DNA of 64,000 nucleotides from Aquibaculum sediminis (lineage in GTDB: Bacteria > Pseudomonadota > Alphaproteobacteria > Kiloniellales > DSM-21159). The notes under the pieces are model-generated. The model saw nothing but the letters and a program-made list of their open reading frames with translations, did no database searches and was not told the DNA's origin. The translations under genes and the position numbers were made by a program. Below, one piece after another: positions 51,601 to 61,046 of this stretch; the first letter of the stretch is position 1; the number at the start of each line of letters is the position of its first letter. Where the stretch lies: contig NZ_JBFCVK010000001.1 in NCBI RefSeq assembly GCF_040712085.1, positions 124,001 through 188,000 of the forward strand. Reading direction: 5' to 3'.

Positions 51601-53196
51601 ATGGATCCTGCCCTGCTCGGTGAGGTCCTGAGCCTCCTGATGTTTGCGACCGCCTGCGTTCTGCTGCTTCTGGGTTTCCCGGTTGCCTTCACGCTCGGCG
51701 GGACCGCCCTGCTCTTCTTCGGCATTGGCTACGGGGTCGATCTCGTCCGTCTCGCCGATCTGGGAGCCCTGCCGAACCGCTACTTCGGCGTGATGACCAA
51801 CTACGTCCTGGTCGCCGTGCCTCTGTTCGTCTTCATGGGGGTGATGCTGGAGCGCTCGCGTATCGCTGAAGCGCTGCTAGAAACCATGGGCATGCTCTTC
51901 GGTCGTTTGCGCGGGGGCCTTGGTGTTTCAGTGGTCCTGGTGGGCATGCTGCTCGCCGCCTCCACCGGCATTGTCGGTGCGACGGTCATCACCATGGGGC
52001 TGCTCAGCCTGCCGGTGATGATCAACAACGGCTATGACAAGCGTCTCGCCACGGGCGCAATCTGCGCCTCCGGCACGCTGGGCCAGATCATCCCGCCCTC
52101 TATCGTACTCGTGTTGCTCGGCGACATCCTGCAGGGTGCGGCGCAGCAGGCGCGCAACACCCTGATGGCCCAGGGCGTCTATGACGTCGTCGTCCCACCG
52201 GTGAATGTCCTGGACCTCTTTGCCGGCGCGCTGCTGCCCGGCCTGATGCTGGTCGGCCTCTACATCACCTGGATCCTGATCAAGGCGGCGATCCACCCGC
52301 AAAGTGCGCCGCCCATCGAGATAGACGTGGATCGGCGCGAACTGCGCCGGCGTCTGCTGCGTGTCTTGATGCCACCTGCAGTGCTGATCCTGGCCGTTCT
52401 CGGCTCCATCCTGGTCGGCGCTGCGCCGCCGACCGAAGCCGCTGCCGTCGGCGCCATCGGCGCCACGCTCCTGGCCGGGCTTGCCATTGCGGAAAAGGAA
52501 GGCCGCTCGCCCAAGCCGATCTATTGGACCGGCATCGCCATCATCGTCATCGTGTTGGCCCGCATCTTCCTCAATCTGAACTTCCAGCGCAGCGAAGTGT
52601 CAATCACCACCTACATCAGCGTCGCCGTGGTCACGGTCGCGGTGGCGGTTCTGGCGTACGGCGTCGGCTTCGCGCTGCTTCGCACCTGGCGCAACGGCAT
52701 TCTGCGCGAAGTCATGCGCTCGTCGATGCAGATTTCCGTGATGGTCTTCGTCATTCTGCTCGGCGCGTCGATCTTCAGCCTGGTGTTCCGTTCGCTCGGC
52801 GGCGAAAAGATCGTCCACGATGTGCTTTCGTCCCTGCCCGGCGGTGCATTCGGCGCCATGCTGGCCGTGATGGCGCTGATGTTCTTCCTGGGCTTCTTCC
52901 TCGACTACATCGAGATCATCTTCGTCGTGGTCCCCATCGTGGGGCCAATCCTGTTGATCATGGGCATCGACCCCATCTGGCTCGGCGTCATGATGTCGAT
53001 CAATCTGCAGATGAGCTTTCTTACCCCGCCCTTTGGCTTCGCGCTGTTCTATCTGCGAGGCGTGGCGCCGCCCAGCGTCAGTACGATGGACATCTACCGG
53101 GGCATCATCCCCTTCGTCTTCATCCAGCTTCTGGGCCTTACCCTGCTCTGGCAGTTTCCGGAAATCGCCACCTGGCTGCCCTCGGTGGTGCGATAA
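51601..53196 (+). CDS. dctM: TRAP transporter large permease (DctM)
   Basis: A 531-residue membrane protein with more than ten hydrophobic helices, longer than the usual ~430 because of an inserted segment around residues 300-350 with extra helices. Marks are YVLVAVPLFVFMGVMLERS, GAICASGTLGQIIPPSIVLV and LGFFLDYIEIIFVVVPIVGP. The longer DctM type usually partners TakP-like binding proteins, which fits dctP nearby. It is the ion-coupled translocation subunit. Confidence 0.94.
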   Translation: MDPALLGEVLSLLMFATACVLLLLGFPVAFTLGGTALLFFGIGYGVDLVRLADLGALPNRYFGVMTNYVLVAVPLFVFMGVMLERSRIAEALLETMGMLFGRLRGGLGVSVVLVGMLLAASTGIVGATVITMGLLSLPVMINNGYDKRLATGAICASGTLGQIIPPSIVLVLLGDILQGAAQQARNTLMAQGVYDVVVPPVNVLDLFAGALLPGLMLVGLYITWILIKAAIHPQSAPPIEIDVDRRELRRRLLRVLMPPAVLILAVLGSILVGAAPPTEAAAVGAIGATLLAGLAIAEKEGRSPKPIYWTGIAIIVIVLARIFLNLNFQRSEVSITTYISVAVVTVAVAVLAYGVGFALLRTWRNGILREVMRSSMQISVMVFVILLGASIFSLVFRSLGGEKIVHDVLSSLPGGAFGAMLAVMALMFFLGFFLDYIEIIFVVVPIVGPILLIMGIDPIWLGVMMSINLQMSFLTPPFGFALFYLRGVAPPSVSTMDIYRGIIPFVFIQLLGLTLLWQFPEIATWLPSVVR

Positions 53197-53262
53197 AGCA
53201 GCACCAACGCACGCCCGTAGGCGAATGCAAGCGATCCAGGTCCGATAACCACCAAGAAGAAA

Positions 53263-53292
53263 CCCCTCTCCCAGCAAGGGAGAGGGGCTTTT
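53263..53292. terminator. Bidirectional terminator between dctM and dctP
   Basis: CCCCTCTCCC (53263-53272) and GGGAGAGGGG (53278-53287) form a perfect 10-base-pair stem with a 5-base loop, flanked by AAGAAGAAA on the left and CTTTT on the right. It can end transcripts from both sides, dctM on the plus and dctP on the minus strand. Confidence 0.85.
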
Positions 53293-53338
53293 CCTGTTGA
53301 ACAGCTGCAACAAGCAGCTGCATCGGTGGTGCTGAGGT

Positions 53339-54457
53339 TCAGCCTTCGGACGGCTGCGAGAACTGGTAGTCCAGGGCGCGGGCCTGCATGAAGGCGCTCT
53401 CGGCGACATTGGCCCAGGGCATGGCCTTGGCGCGGAAGGTCAGCATGGAGTCATAGACCCGGCGGGACAGCGGATCGGCGTCGGCCAACCCGTCCAGCAC
53501 GTCGCGGCTCAACTCCGCCAGACCGATGAGCGTCTCGTCGCTGAAGCGACGCAATTGCACGTCGTGCTCATTGACCATCTCGGCCAGGGCGTCGTTGTTG
53601 TTCGCCTGGAACTCCGAATAGACGTAGAGGTTGGCGTGGCCGTTCGCCGCCTCGAAGATTGCCTTCTCGGTATCCGTGAAGCTGTTCCAGACATCCAGGT
53701 TGATGAAGTTGTCGAGGATCGGCCCCGGCTCCTGCCAGCCCGGATAGTAGTAGAGCCAGCCGCTGCGGTGCATACCGAGCGCAAGGTCATTGTAGGGCGA
53801 CACCCAGTCGGCAGCGTCCAGTGAACCGGAGGCCATGGCTGGCCCGATTTCGCCGCCCGGCAAGTTCACCACAGCCGCACCGGCCGCGGCCGCGACCTCG
53901 CCACCCAGGCCCGGCAGGCGGAAACGCAGACCCCGATAGTCCTCGAGGCTGTTCATCTCCTTGCTGTACCAGCCCGCCATCTGGGTACCGGTGCTGCCGG
54001 AGAGGAAGAACTTGCAGTTCATCTGGGAATAGGCCTCGTCGGCGAGTGCCTGTCCGCCGCCGAACTTCATCCAGGCCGTCATCTCCACTGCAGTGAGACC
54101 GAAAGGCACACCGGCAATGAACTCGGTGGAAGGCACCTTGCCCTTCCAGTAGTAGGGCGCGCCATGCCCCATATCGATGGTGCCGGACTCGACCGCATCG
54201 ATGGTCTCGAACGGCGGCACGATCTCACCGCCACCGAAGACCTCGATCTCGATCGCACCGTCGGAGAGCTTGTTCACCGTCTCCGCGAGGAAGTTGGCGC
54301 CGGTGCCCAGACCCGGAAAGTTCTTCGGCCAGGTGGTCTGCATGCGAAGCCGCTTCACGCCCTGCGCGATCGCCGGCTTCGGCAGGCTGGACGCGGCGAC
54401 AAGACCCGTGGCAGCGCCGCCCAGAGCCGCCCCGGTCAGAAACTTACGTCGGTTCAT
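53339..54457 (-). CDS. dctP: TRAP transporter substrate-binding protein (DctP, TakP-like), Tat-exported
   Basis: A protein of about 372 residues. A twin-arginine leader MNRRKFLTGAALGGAATGLV is followed by cleavage near KPAIAQ. Family marks are LRMQTTWPKNFPGLGTGANF, IEVFGGGEIVPPFETIDAVE, the aromatic stretch HGAPYYWKGKVPSTEFIAGV and WLYYYPGWQEPGPILDNFI, which strongly resemble the alpha-keto-acid-binding protein TakP. It is convergent with dctQM, so a separate promoter is needed. The ligand is probably a 2-oxo acid or similar carboxylate; not proven. An upstream Met at 54463 is also possible. Confidence 0.92.
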   Translation of the reverse strand: MNRRKFLTGAALGGAATGLVAASSLPKPAIAQGVKRLRMQTTWPKNFPGLGTGANFLAETVNKLSDGAIEIEVFGGGEIVPPFETIDAVESGTIDMGHGAPYYWKGKVPSTEFIAGVPFGLTAVEMTAWMKFGGGQALADEAYSQMNCKFFLSGSTGTQMAGWYSKEMNSLEDYRGLRFRLPGLGGEVAAAAGAAVVNLPGGEIGPAMASGSLDAADWVSPYNDLALGMHRSGWLYYYPGWQEPGPILDNFINLDVWNSFTDTEKAIFEAANGHANLYVYSEFQANNNDALAEMVNEHDVQLRRFSDETLIGLAELSRDVLDGLADADPLSRRVYDSMLTFRAKAMPWANVAESAFMQARALDYQFSQPSEG

Positions 54458-54533
54458 TTGCACTCCCTTTCATTGCTTATGCTCCTCGCGGGCTGCGCGC
54501 GATTCGCTGACCGCACGCGGTCCGTTCGACCCT

Positions 54534-54560
54534 ACTATACGCAAAAGTAGCATGCTGCAA
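54534..54560 (-). promoter_or_regulatory. Possible promoter of dctP
   Basis: On the minus strand TATAGT (54539-54534) is a good -10 hexamer, with TTGCAG (54560-54555) 15 bases upstream as a -35. The spacing is short, so the -35 is uncertain. It lies about 75 bases before the dctP start. Confidence 0.35.
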
Positions 54561-54579
54561 TTTTCCCAGCGCCGCGGGC

Positions 54580-56001
54580 TCAGGCCGCTGCCTCCTCACC
54601 GTAGCTTGGCGCGTCGGCTCGGCCTAAGGCCGCCTCAATCGCCAGCGACATCGCCAGCAACTTCATCTCGTCACCGGCGGGGCACATGAGTTGGAAGCCG
54701 ATCGGCAGTTGGTCCGCGCGCCGCGGCAGCGGGATTGTCGTGGCGCAGAGCTGCAGGTAGTTCCCGGGCTGCGTGTTGCGTGTCATGCTGAGCGCGAAAG
54801 CCAGCCCGGTGGCCGGATCTGCGAGGTCCGCAACCGGCAAGGCCGCCGAAGCCGTTGTGGGGCTGACCCAGCCATCAAGCCCATTGAATCGTGTGGCGGC
54901 CCTTCTGATGCTCTGCGCGCGCCGGTTCTCCAGCGCAAGAAGATCCACCGCATTCGCTTCCATAGCGCTTTCGATACGCAGCGCGATCACCGGATCGATA
55001 AGATGCCTGTTGGCCTGAAAACGCTCACGCCCAAGGCTGGCAAGCAGGCTGACCGGCAGGGAAACAGGAAAATACTGTTCCCGCTCCGGCGCCTCCGGGA
55101 TCTCCACGCCTTCAAAGACCGCACCGCGTTCGCCGAGCTTGCTCAGAGCCGTCTCCGTGGCCTCGGCAACCTCAGGGGCCAGTTCGTCAAAGAAGTAGTT
55201 CGCCGGCCGTCCAAGCTTCAGTGCTCCCAGACGTGCCGGCTCGGGAAGCCGACAAAGCGACTCCGGCAGAGCGAGGGCACAGTTGATGGCGGCAAAGGCT
55301 ACCGCCGCATCCTGTGCCGAGCGGGTGAGTAAACCCAGGGTGTCCAGATGCGGCGCCAGCGCCAGGCACCCTTCGTTCGGCCAGGTGCCGAATGTCGTTT
55401 TCAGTCCGAAGACCCCGTTGAGAGCCGCCGGCACCCTCACTGAACCGCCGGTGTCGGACCCGATCGCAAAGGCACAGAGACCGGCAGCAGCTGCGACGCC
55501 CGAGCCCGAACTGGATCCGCCCGGCAGGCGGTGAGTCTCCCTGTCCCAGGCGTTCCAAGGCGTGCCCCGGCCGTCGGAAACCCCGGTGATGCCCAAGGCG
55601 AACTCGACCATCACGGTCTTGCCCAGAATGACACAGCCGGCCCGCTTCAGTGCGCGCACGAAAGGACCTTCCTTCTGGCCGGTCAGGTCCTGCAGTTCCA
55701 TCCGCGAGCCGCCCGTGGTCGGCATCCCATCCACCACCATCAGATCCTTGACGGCGATTGGCACGCCCATGAGCGGCCCTAGGTCCACACCCGCTTCCCG
55801 CAAGTGATCCATGGCCCGCGCCGTCTTCAACGCCTGGTTTTCAGCCACATACTCATAGGCGCCCAGTTTTCGATCGAGGACAGCGATACGCCCGAGGTAA
55901 GCGCGCGTCACCTCCTCCGAGGTAATCTCGCCGCGGCGAAAGGTCTCGGCAAAGCCCGTAAGTCCAAGTGGCAGAATGGGATCCGTTGGCAGCCCCTTCA
56001 T
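54580..56001 (-). CDS. Amidase (amidase-signature family)
   Basis: A protein of about 473 residues with the Ser-cisSer-Lys triad. GVPIAVKDLMVVDGMPTTGG holds the lysine, and HRLPGGSSSGSGVAAAAGLC is the glycine/serine-rich signature with the cis-serine, followed by AIGSDTGGSVRVPAALNGVF with the nucleophile serine. The C-terminal QLPIGFQLMCPAGDE is typical. ATG 56001 is preferred over the open TTG at 56016 because AAAGGG is upstream. It is divergent from a branched-chain-type ABC importer, suggesting hydrolysis of an imported amide. Substrate unknown. Confidence 0.9.
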   Translation of the reverse strand: MKGLPTDPILPLGLTGFAETFRRGEITSEEVTRAYLGRIAVLDRKLGAYEYVAENQALKTARAMDHLREAGVDLGPLMGVPIAVKDLMVVDGMPTTGGSRMELQDLTGQKEGPFVRALKRAGCVILGKTVMVEFALGITGVSDGRGTPWNAWDRETHRLPGGSSSGSGVAAAAGLCAFAIGSDTGGSVRVPAALNGVFGLKTTFGTWPNEGCLALAPHLDTLGLLTRSAQDAAVAFAAINCALALPESLCRLPEPARLGALKLGRPANYFFDELAPEVAEATETALSKLGERGAVFEGVEIPEAPEREQYFPVSLPVSLLASLGRERFQANRHLIDPVIALRIESAMEANAVDLLALENRRAQSIRRAATRFNGLDGWVSPTTASAALPVADLADPATGLAFALSMTRNTQPGNYLQLCATTIPLPRRADQLPIGFQLMCPAGDEMKLLAMSLAIEAALGRADAPSYGEEAAA

Positions 56002-56165
56002 AGAACACCCTTTCAAATGACTTTAGTTGCAGTAGCTTGACAGACTGTGACGGCTCTGTTTGTCTTTTTTTCACTCCTAATCTTCTGAAGAACAAGGATA
56101 GACTGACCCTAGGAAAAACTGGTTGCAACATCAGCACTCGAATGGTCACGCAGGGAGGTAATCCG

Positions 56166-57356
56166 GTGAAAAAAATGATATTTGCAGCGCTTGCTGCTCC
56201 TCTGGCGGGTCTTGCCCTACCGGCAGCCGCGCAGGTCGAGATCGGTGTAGTGAATAGCCTTTCCGGAAACTTCTCCACTTTTGGAGAGCGTTATCGCACC
56301 GGCATGGAGGTGGCGCTCGAGGAGATCAATGCCAACGGCGGCATCAACGGCGAGGAATTGCAGCTAATCGTGCAGGATGACCGCTCCGAGGCGCAGAGCG
56401 CGTTGGCCGCGGTCGAGGGCCTCGAGAACCGGGATGTTCCACTGATAATCGGGTCCTACGCCTCCTCGATCACCGGTCCGATGGCTCAACTGATGAGTCG
56501 CCAAGAAATCCCCCTGATCGTACTGGGCAGCGCCGATAACTCGATCACCAAGCCCGGCTCGCCTTGGGTTTTCCGCGCCAAGCACAACTCCACCATCGTG
56601 GCCCAAACCTATTTTGATTACTTCGACTATCTACGTGACCAGCATGGCGAGGACGAGCTACAGACTGTCGCCATGCTCTACGGCAATGCTGCCTGGCCGG
56701 TTTCGCTCGCCGAAACCGGGGTTGAGTTGGCGGAAGAGCGCGGATACGAGGTGCTGGACGAGCAATCCTACGACCAGGGTACCAGCGATTTCCGTCCGAT
56801 CCTGAACAATTTCCGTTCCATGGAGCCGGATATCCTCTACGTGGTCGCCTACGCTGAGGACGGCGTGGCCATTACACGGCAGATGCGTGAAGTCGGACTC
56901 AACGCCAAGGTGATCGCGATAGACACCGCCGCGGCGCTGCCCAACTTTGTCGAACAAGTGGACGATTCCGCAGACTACGTGGCCACGGTAGTGAGCTGGA
57001 GCAAGGACGTTCAGTATCCGGGTGTGGAGGACCTAACCGACCGACTGCGCGAGGCTGCTGGTTCGGAACCTTCCTTCTATGAGGCTGAGGGTTATCTCGC
57101 TCTAATGGTCGCGGCCGATGCGCTGCGCCGCGCCGAGTCCCTGGATCGTGAAGCAGTCCGCGAGGCTCTGAAGGCCACCGATTTCGAGACGGCGGTAACA
57201 ACGGTCACCTTCGATGATTTTGACGGTTTCCAGAACCAGAACCCCATCCGCAGTCTGATACTGCAGATTCAGGAAGGCGAACACGTTACCGTCTTCCCCG
57301 AAGACCTAGCCGCCGAAAGCCCGCTCTACCCGGCCCCGTCCTGGGACGAACGGTAA
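56166..57356 (+). CDS. ABC transporter substrate-binding protein (branched-chain amino acid/amide type)
   Basis: A protein of about 396 residues with a signal peptide (VKKMIFAALAAPLAGLALPA, cleavage near AAAQVE). The Leu/Ile/Val-binding fold is shown by IGVVNSLSGNFSTFGERYRT, LEEINANGGINGEELQLIV, and PLIIGSYASSITGPMAQLM. GTG 56166 is the start, with GGGAGG 7-8 bases upstream. The 149 bases before it, shared with the divergent amidase, contain TTGACA at 56037 but no good -10. It binds the ligand delivered to the LivHM-type permease. Confidence 0.93.
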   Translation: MKKMIFAALAAPLAGLALPAAAQVEIGVVNSLSGNFSTFGERYRTGMEVALEEINANGGINGEELQLIVQDDRSEAQSALAAVEGLENRDVPLIIGSYASSITGPMAQLMSRQEIPLIVLGSADNSITKPGSPWVFRAKHNSTIVAQTYFDYFDYLRDQHGEDELQTVAMLYGNAAWPVSLAETGVELAEERGYEVLDEQSYDQGTSDFRPILNNFRSMEPDILYVVAYAEDGVAITRQMREVGLNAKVIAIDTAAALPNFVEQVDDSADYVATVVSWSKDVQYPGVEDLTDRLREAAGSEPSFYEAEGYLALMVAADALRRAESLDREAVREALKATDFETAVTTVTFDDFDGFQNQNPIRSLILQIQEGEHVTVFPEDLAAESPLYPAPSWDER

Positions 57357-57361
57357 GGGTG

Positions 57362-57412
57362 ACGTTTTTCCCCCCTTAGGCGAGGCTCTTGCCGCGCCAG
57401 GGGGGGAAACGT
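57362..57412 (+). promoter_or_regulatory. Long stem-loop between binding-protein and permease genes
   Basis: ACGTTTTTCCCCCC (from 57362) is complementary to GGGGGGGAAACGT (to 57412), with two extra T in the left arm and a partly self-pairing 24-base centre. Stem-loops at this place often act as partial terminators or protect the upstream mRNA, giving more binding protein than permease. Confidence 0.6.
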
Positions 57413-57430
57413 GTCTAGAAAAGCGGAGCG

Positions 57431-58315
57431 ATGGCTGATCTGGTATCACTTCTGCAGAACCTATCGAACGGCGTCCTGATCGGCGGCGTCTACGCCATGA
57501 TCGGCGTTGGCCTGACGCTGATCTTCGGCGTCATGCGGACCATCAACTTCGCCCACGGCGATTTCGTGGTCCTGGGCATGTACATCGCCTTCGCCTTCAA
57601 CATGATGTTGGGCTGGGACCCCTACCTGTCGCTGCTGGTGGCAATGCCTGCCGGCTTCCTGTTCGGGCTGCTGATCGAAAGAGTGATCCTGGCGCCGATC
57701 GTGGACCAGCCCCACGAAACTTCTCTCCTGGCAACACTGGGCATCTCACTGATCATCGGCAACACGCTGCTACTCACATTCGGCGGCGAGTCCAAGTCGG
57801 TGCATGTCAGCTACGCTTCGATGACTCTCCCCCTCGGCAGCGTCCGCCTCTCGCTCATTCTGCTGCTGGCCGGCGTGGTGACGGGGATCGTAATCGGCAC
57901 GCTCTATTATCTACTGCACCGAACGGAGTTCGGGCGCGCCATTCGCGCAACTGCTGAGAATCGCTTGGGGGCGGAACTGGTCGGTATCAACACGCGCCGG
58001 ATCCAGGGAGCTGTCTTTGGGCTGGGGACAATGCTGGCCGTAACGGCGGGCGTCGCCCTCATTCCGCTGTTGTTTGCGACGCCTACCGCGACCGGTCCCA
58101 TCCTCACGCTCAAGGCTTTCGTGGTCATCGTTCTGGGCGGTCTCGGGCGGGTTGGCGCCGCGGTCGCCGGAGGGCTGCTGCTGGGCGTGGTTGAGGTAAT
58201 GGGTGCCGCCTACATCTCCTCCTCCTACCGTGATGCTTACGGCCTGCTCGTGTTCCTGATCATTCTGCTGTTCAAGCCAGAAGGGCTGTTTGGACGCTCG
58301 GTGAAACGCGTATGA
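57431..58315 (+). CDS. livH: Branched-chain amino acid-type ABC transporter permease (LivH-like)
   Basis: A 294-residue membrane protein with about eight helices. GGVYAMIGVGLTLIFGVMRT followed by INFAHGDFVVLGMYIAFAF is diagnostic for LivH. RATAENRLGAELVGINTRRI is the coupling region that contacts the ATPase. The C-terminus FKPEGLFGRSVKRV is typical. It overlaps the LivM gene by 4 bases. Confidence 0.94.
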   Translation: MADLVSLLQNLSNGVLIGGVYAMIGVGLTLIFGVMRTINFAHGDFVVLGMYIAFAFNMMLGWDPYLSLLVAMPAGFLFGLLIERVILAPIVDQPHETSLLATLGISLIIGNTLLLTFGGESKSVHVSYASMTLPLGSVRLSLILLLAGVVTGIVIGTLYYLLHRTEFGRAIRATAENRLGAELVGINTRRIQGAVFGLGTMLAVTAGVALIPLLFATPTATGPILTLKAFVVIVLGGLGRVGAAVAGGLLLGVVEVMGAAYISSSYRDAYGLLVFLIILLFKPEGLFGRSVKRV

Positions 58316-59265
58316 TTCGACACCTGATCGGACTGCTGGTGCTATTGGGAGCCGGCCTGGTTTATCCCTCGGTCCTGCCCGGCGCGCTGACCGTGGGGAT
58401 CACCATCCTGCTCTTCGCCGGCTGGGCCACGGCTTGGGACCTCCTGGGTGGATGGGCCGGGCAAGTAAGCCTTGGGCACGCTGCCTTCGTCGGGATCGGC
58501 GCATACTTCGTCGCCATCGGTGCCACCGACTACGCGCTTGCGCCCTGGTGGTCAGTCCTGCTCGCAATCGGCGCAGCCATGGCGTTGGCCTTCATCTGGG
58601 GCGGCCTGACCTTTCGCCTGCACGGCCCCTACTTCACCCTGTCTACCATTGCGATTGCCGAGGTTCTGCGACTGATCGCGATCAATGAGAAGTGGCTGAC
58701 GGGCGGTGCGACCGGCGTCTTCATCGCCACCCTGCCCTCACCCTTCGGCATCGACCTCTTCGCGCGCGAAACGCAGTACTACCTTGCGCTCGCCTTTGCG
58801 TTGGGTGTGCTGGCAACGGTCATCGGGATCTCCCGCAGCCGCTTCGGTTACCAGCTCCGAGCCGTGCGTGAGGACGAAAGCGCCGCCATGGCGGCGGGGA
58901 TCGACCCGACGCGGACAAAACTGAAGGCGTTCATTCTCTCCAGCGGTCTGACGGCGATCGGCGGTGGCATCTACGGCATGATGCTGTCCTTCCTGGAGCC
59001 GCACATCCTTTTCTTCCTGCTGCTGTCCGTGCAGATCGCCCTCACCGCCATCATCGGCGGTCGCGGCACGATCTGGGGGCCGCTCGTGGGCGCCGTTCTG
59101 ATCGTCAGTGCCGGCGAGATCTTCCGCACGACCTTTGCCGAAGCCAACCTCTTGATTTACGGCGTGCTCATCCTCCTGGTGATCCTCTTCCTGCCCAGCG
59201 GCATCATCGGTGAGGTCAACCGCCGCCTCGTACGGAGTCGCTATGCCAGACGCGCTCAAGGCTGA
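58312..59265 (+). CDS. livM: Branched-chain amino acid-type ABC transporter permease (LivM-like)
   Basis: A 317-residue membrane protein with around eight to ten helices. AWDLLGGWAGQVSLGHAAFV near the start is the LivM signature, and LRAVREDESAAMAAGIDPTR is the coupling segment. TAIIGGRGTIWGPLVGAVLI is also characteristic. It pairs with LivH in the permease. The ATPase gene starts within its last codons. Confidence 0.94.
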   Translation: MIRHLIGLLVLLGAGLVYPSVLPGALTVGITILLFAGWATAWDLLGGWAGQVSLGHAAFVGIGAYFVAIGATDYALAPWWSVLLAIGAAMALAFIWGGLTFRLHGPYFTLSTIAIAEVLRLIAINEKWLTGGATGVFIATLPSPFGIDLFARETQYYLALAFALGVLATVIGISRSRFGYQLRAVREDESAAMAAGIDPTRTKLKAFILSSGLTAIGGGIYGMMLSFLEPHILFFLLLSVQIALTAIIGGRGTIWGPLVGAVLIVSAGEIFRTTFAEANLLIYGVLILLVILFLPSGIIGEVNRRLVRSRYARRAQG

Positions 59266-59959
59266 GGGAATAACGGTCCGCTTCGGTGGCGTGGTGGCGG
59301 TCGACGACGTCTCCCTGTCCCTCAAGCCGAAGGAAATCCTGGGCCTGATCGGCCCGAACGGGGCGGGCAAGACAACGCTGTTCAATGCCGTTACCGGCTT
59401 TGTACCCATGGAAGCCGGTCGCATCACCTTCTTCGGCGAGGATGTCACCGCCGATCCCCCCTTCCGTCGTGCGGCGCGCGGCATGGGACGCACTTTTCAG
59501 ACGGAACGGCCTTTCGAAGAGCTGACGGTGCTGGAGAACGTGCTGGTTGCGGCCTTCCTGAAGCAGCCGCGCCGGCGCGAGGCCGAGGCGCACGCCATGG
59601 CCATGCTGGAGCGCGTCGGCCTGGCCGACCGCAGCGAGCAGCCTGCCCTGGACCTGAACCTTGCGCGGCGCCGCCGCCTCGAACTGGCGAAGGCGCTGGC
59701 ACTGCAGCCGCGGGTCCTGTTTCTCGACGAGGTGATGGCGGGGCTCAACCCGCCTGCCCTGCGGGAAATGATCGGACTGGTCCGGACCTTGAGCGACGAG
59801 GGCTTGGCGATCTTGATGGTGGAGCACATCATGGAGGCGATCATCGAGCTGTCCCACCACGTCATCGTACTGGCGAACGGCCGGAAGATCTCCGAGGGTA
59901 CGCCCCAGGAGGTCACCAGCGACCCGCAGGTCATCGAAGCCTATCTGGGGACCGATTGA
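59243..59959 (+). CDS. livG: ABC transporter ATP-binding protein (LivG-like)
   Basis: A 238-residue ATPase. GLIGPNGAGKTTLFNAVTGF is the Walker A motif, AARGMGRTFQTERPFEEL is the Q-loop region, and VLFLDEVMAGLNPPALREM is Walker B. The expected LSGGQ signature is replaced by DLNLARRRRLELAKAL, as is usual in the LivG subgroup. VEHIMEAIIELSHHVIVLA has the switch histidine. The start at ATG 59243 overlaps livM by 23 bases. Confidence 0.94.
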   Translation: MPDALKAEGITVRFGGVVAVDDVSLSLKPKEILGLIGPNGAGKTTLFNAVTGFVPMEAGRITFFGEDVTADPPFRRAARGMGRTFQTERPFEELTVLENVLVAAFLKQPRRREAEAHAMAMLERVGLADRSEQPALDLNLARRRRLELAKALALQPRVLFLDEVMAGLNPPALREMIGLVRTLSDEGLAILMVEHIMEAIIELSHHVIVLANGRKISEGTPQEVTSDPQVIEAYLGTD

Positions 59960-60675
59960 TGCCGCAGCCGATCCTGAGCGTCGAGAAGGTCGACTTGGGC
60001 TATGGCAACCTCACGGTCGTCTTCGACTTGTCCCTGCATGTCGATCAAGGGGAGCTGGTGGGGCTGGTCGGCGGCAATGGCAGCGGCAAATCGACCGTGC
60101 TACGTGCCATCTCCGGCATGATCCGGCCCAGGAGCGGACGCATTCTCTTCGATGGGGAAGAGGTCTCGGGGGCCAAGCCGCACCAGATGGCGGAGCGCGG
60201 CCTCGCTCACGTTCCCATGGGCCGCCAACTCTTTCCCAACATGAGCGTGCTCGAGAACCTGATGCTGGGCGCCTACCTGCCCAAAGCCAGGGCCAAGCGC
60301 GATGCCCAACTGGAGCATGTCTACAGCCTCTTCCCGGACTTGGCTGCGCATGCGAAGGCGCCGGCGGGCGCACTGTCCGGCGGTCAGCAGCAGATGGTGG
60401 CCATCGGCCGGGCCCTGATGCTAGGCCCCAAGATGCTGATCATGGACGAGCCCAGTCTCGGGCTGTCGCCGATCCTCGTGAAGGAGGTCATGGGATCCAT
60501 CCGACGCGTGGCGCAGACCGGCCTGCCGATCCTGCTCGTGGAACAGAACGTAAAGCAGGTCCTGGCGGTCAGCGACCGAGCCTACGTGCTGGAGAATGGC
60601 CGACAGGTGCTCGACGGCCCCGCCGCGGAGCTGCAGGGCCACCCGATGATCAAGAAGGCTTACCTGGGGCTGTAG
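59959..60675 (+). CDS. livF: ABC transporter ATP-binding protein (LivF-like)
   Basis: A 238-residue ATPase. LVGGNGSGKSTVLRAISGMI is Walker A, GALSGGQQQMVAIGRALML is the signature, and MLIMDEPSLGLSPILVKEVM is Walker B. LVEQNVKQVLAVSDRAYVLE carries the LivF-type switch region. Its start overlaps the livG stop by one base. It completes the five-gene importer; together with the divergent amidase a role in amide or amino-acid uptake is likely. Confidence 0.95.
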   Translation: MPQPILSVEKVDLGYGNLTVVFDLSLHVDQGELVGLVGGNGSGKSTVLRAISGMIRPRSGRILFDGEEVSGAKPHQMAERGLAHVPMGRQLFPNMSVLENLMLGAYLPKARAKRDAQLEHVYSLFPDLAAHAKAPAGALSGGQQQMVAIGRALMLGPKMLIMDEPSLGLSPILVKEVMGSIRRVAQTGLPILLVEQNVKQVLAVSDRAYVLENGRQVLDGPAAELQGHPMIKKAYLGL

Positions 60676-61046
60676 CGGAAGGCGGAGGCAGGGTTGCGCC
60701 CTGCTGCGGAGATGGGCGTTTTCTTTATGCGCTCGATGGTGACGCACTCGACTGCGATCTTTCTGATCACGCCGCAGACCCAGGTGGCTGCCCTCTCCGA
60801 AGGACCGTGGCGCGACCAAGCACGCGGCGGCCTTCTCGGTCTGCGTCATGGCCACCCTGATCGGCGCGCTGGTGCTGGTGCCGCTGGGGATACGGCCGGC
60901 GGGCCGAGGGATGAGGCTGCTGCGGTAGAGGGGACTGCATGCTAAGCGCAGCGGCTGATTTGCGCCCCAAGTCGGTCGTTCCGAATCAAACTTCAGCGCA
61001 CTAAAAGCCGCCATTGTTTGTTTTTAATGCTGGTGATGTGCACTAT
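60676..61046. other. Gene-poor stretch between livF and the ABC-3C operon
   Basis: There is no firm gene in these 371 bases. A weak hairpin, GCAGGG/CCCTGC (60688-60704), could end the liv transcript. A plus-strand frame near 60816-60928 reads TKHAAAFSVCVMATLIGALV followed by LVPLGIRPAGRGMRLLR and a stop; it is hydrophobic like a transmembrane helix and may be the end of a decayed membrane-protein gene, but I recognise no family. Confidence 0.4.

Noticed and set aside
52600..53409. 269-residue open frame on the minus strand opposite dctM
   Set aside because: His/Asp/Glu-rich composition typical of antisense to membrane-protein codons, and it crosses the strong bidirectional terminator at 53263-53287.
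56037..56042. TTGACA in the amidase-importer divergent region
   Set aside because: The -10 position holds only a poor match, so it is mentioned but not annotated as a promoter.
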